A DNA stretch of 64,000 nucleotides, taken from Rhodoferax potami. Lineage in GTDB: Bacteria; Pseudomonadota; Gammaproteobacteria; Burkholderiales; Burkholderiaceae_C. This document shows, piece after piece, positions 63,514 to 64,000 of this stretch. The translations under genes were made by a program, and so were the position numbers. Within the stretch, counting starts at the first letter, position 1, and the number at the start of each line of letters is the position of its first letter. Below the pieces are notes generated by a model. That model worked only from the letters and a program-made list of their open reading frames with translations, was not told where the DNA came from and ran no database searches. The stretch lies in assembly GCF_032193765.1 (NCBI RefSeq), contig NZ_JAVBIJ010000001.1:3658001-3722000 (forward strand), read 5' to 3'.

Positions 63514-64000
63514 ATGGCTCGCATAGAACTTGATTTGGCCCATGCCTACCGGCCCAACCCCCAGCAGGACAGCGATTACGCCTTGCTACCGCTCAAGATG
63601 GCATTTGAGGACGGTGGGGCTTACGCACTCTTGGGCCCCTCGGGCTGCGGAAAGACCACGCTGCTCAACATTATGTCGGGGCTGGTTACGCCGTCACAGG
63701 GTACCGTGCGCTTTGACGGGCAGGACATGACCCGGATGACACCTCAGCAGCGCAACATCGCCCAGGTATTTCAGTTCCCGGTGATTTACGACACCATGAC
63801 GGTGGCGGAAAACCTTGCCTTTCCGCTGCGCAACCGGAAGATGCCGGCCGACCAGATCAAGAAACGGGTCGGGGTGATTGCCGAGATGCTGGAGATGAGT
63901 GGCCAGCTGAACCAACGCGCAGCGGGCTTGGCCGCCGACGCTAAACAGAAAATTTCATTGGGTCGTGGGCTAGTGCGTCCCGATGTATCTGCGGTGTTGT
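63514..64000 (+). CDS. glpT: Glycerol ABC transporter ATP-binding protein GlpT (cut by window edge)
   Basis: The visible 162 residues show the second ATPase: ALLGPSGCGKTTLLNIMSGL (Walker A), VFQFPVIYDTMTVAENLAFP (Q-loop) and SLGRGLVRPDVSAV leading towards Walker B. Two different ATPases in tandem are characteristic of the GlpSTPQV glycerol importer, so the permease and binding-protein genes are expected beyond the right edge. This GlpT is an ABC ATPase, not the glycerol-3-phosphate antiporter of E. coli with the same name. Confidence 0.85.
   Translation, partial: MARIELDLAHAYRPNPQQDSDYALLPLKMAFEDGGAYALLGPSGCGKTTLLNIMSGLVTPSQGTVRFDGQDMTRMTPQQRNIAQVFQFPVIYDTMTVAENLAFPLRNRKMPADQIKKRVGVIAEMLEMSGQLNQRAAGLAADAKQKISLGRGLVRPDVSAVL

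Overview
The window looks like chromosomal core DNA from a GC-rich betaproteobacterium of the family Comamonadaceae (Rhodoferax, Curvibacter or Albidiferax type). This is inferred from gene order (hpf-ptsN-hprK, fur facing bamE-dapB-exbB-exbD-leuS-lptE-holA-proA), the proteobacterial-type gshA, the DUF1501/DUF1800 pair, a PEP-CTERM protein and the divergent glpRK/glpST locus. I saw no rRNA, tRNA, CRISPR array, prophage or insertion sequence.

Layout. 1-4 kb: corA (cut by the left edge), an MFS exporter, then hpf, ptsN and hprK. 4-16 kb: fur facing away from a long cell-envelope and housekeeping run (bamE, dapB, exbBD, leuS, lptE, holA, a hypothetical, proA). A three-gene arginine-to-proline module (Lrp regulator, ornithine cyclodeaminase, arginase) sits between lptE and holA. 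16-22 kb: glutathione synthesis, with kup and a BenE-like transporter between gshA and gshB. 22-30 kb: mixed accessory genes, including a glycosyltransferase, a PAP2 phosphatase, and a TerC-family exporter preceded by a yybP-ykoY type manganese riboswitch. 30-34 kb: a minus-strand signalling island (metallophosphoesterase, Ser/Thr kinase fused to a UspA domain, SrkA-like kinase, PAP2). 34-40 kb: a K+ channel, ohr/ohrR, and amn with an ABC-2 exporter. 40-48 kb: CYTH protein, Lrp regulator, an amino-acid ABC uptake system without a local ATPase, homocysteine methyltransferase, cytochrome c, malate synthase G. 48-52 kb: DUF456, YqhA, a frameshifted nhaA and a Na+/Ca2+ exchanger. 52-59 kb: PEP-CTERM protein, CoA-transferase, LysR regulator, DUF1501/DUF1800. 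59-64 kb: proC, glpK, glpR, and divergently glpS and glpT (cut by the right edge).

The most unusual signal is a dispersed repeat of about 45-60 bp, with core GCTAT, about 10 A/T-rich bases, then TAGCTGCTCGCGC. I find three strong copies and one weaker one inside genes (leuS, benE-like, srkA; weaker in proA), all translated in the same repeat frame to a peptide like A-[IM]-x-x-[VI]-A-[AT]-R-A. Four more copies lie at or within about 15 bp of stop codons (after 26516, 44899, 54585 and 55663). One of these supplies the stop codon of the CoA-transferase and directly abuts a separate 90-bp stem-loop with 24-nt arms. This resembles in logic the protein-coding palindromic elements known from Rickettsia.

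Other points of interest are the T7-tract frameshift in nhaA, the arginase module inside a conserved operon, a near-perfect palindrome before the ornithine cyclodeaminase gene, and two identical 14-mers spaced exactly 42 bp apart between glpR and glpS.
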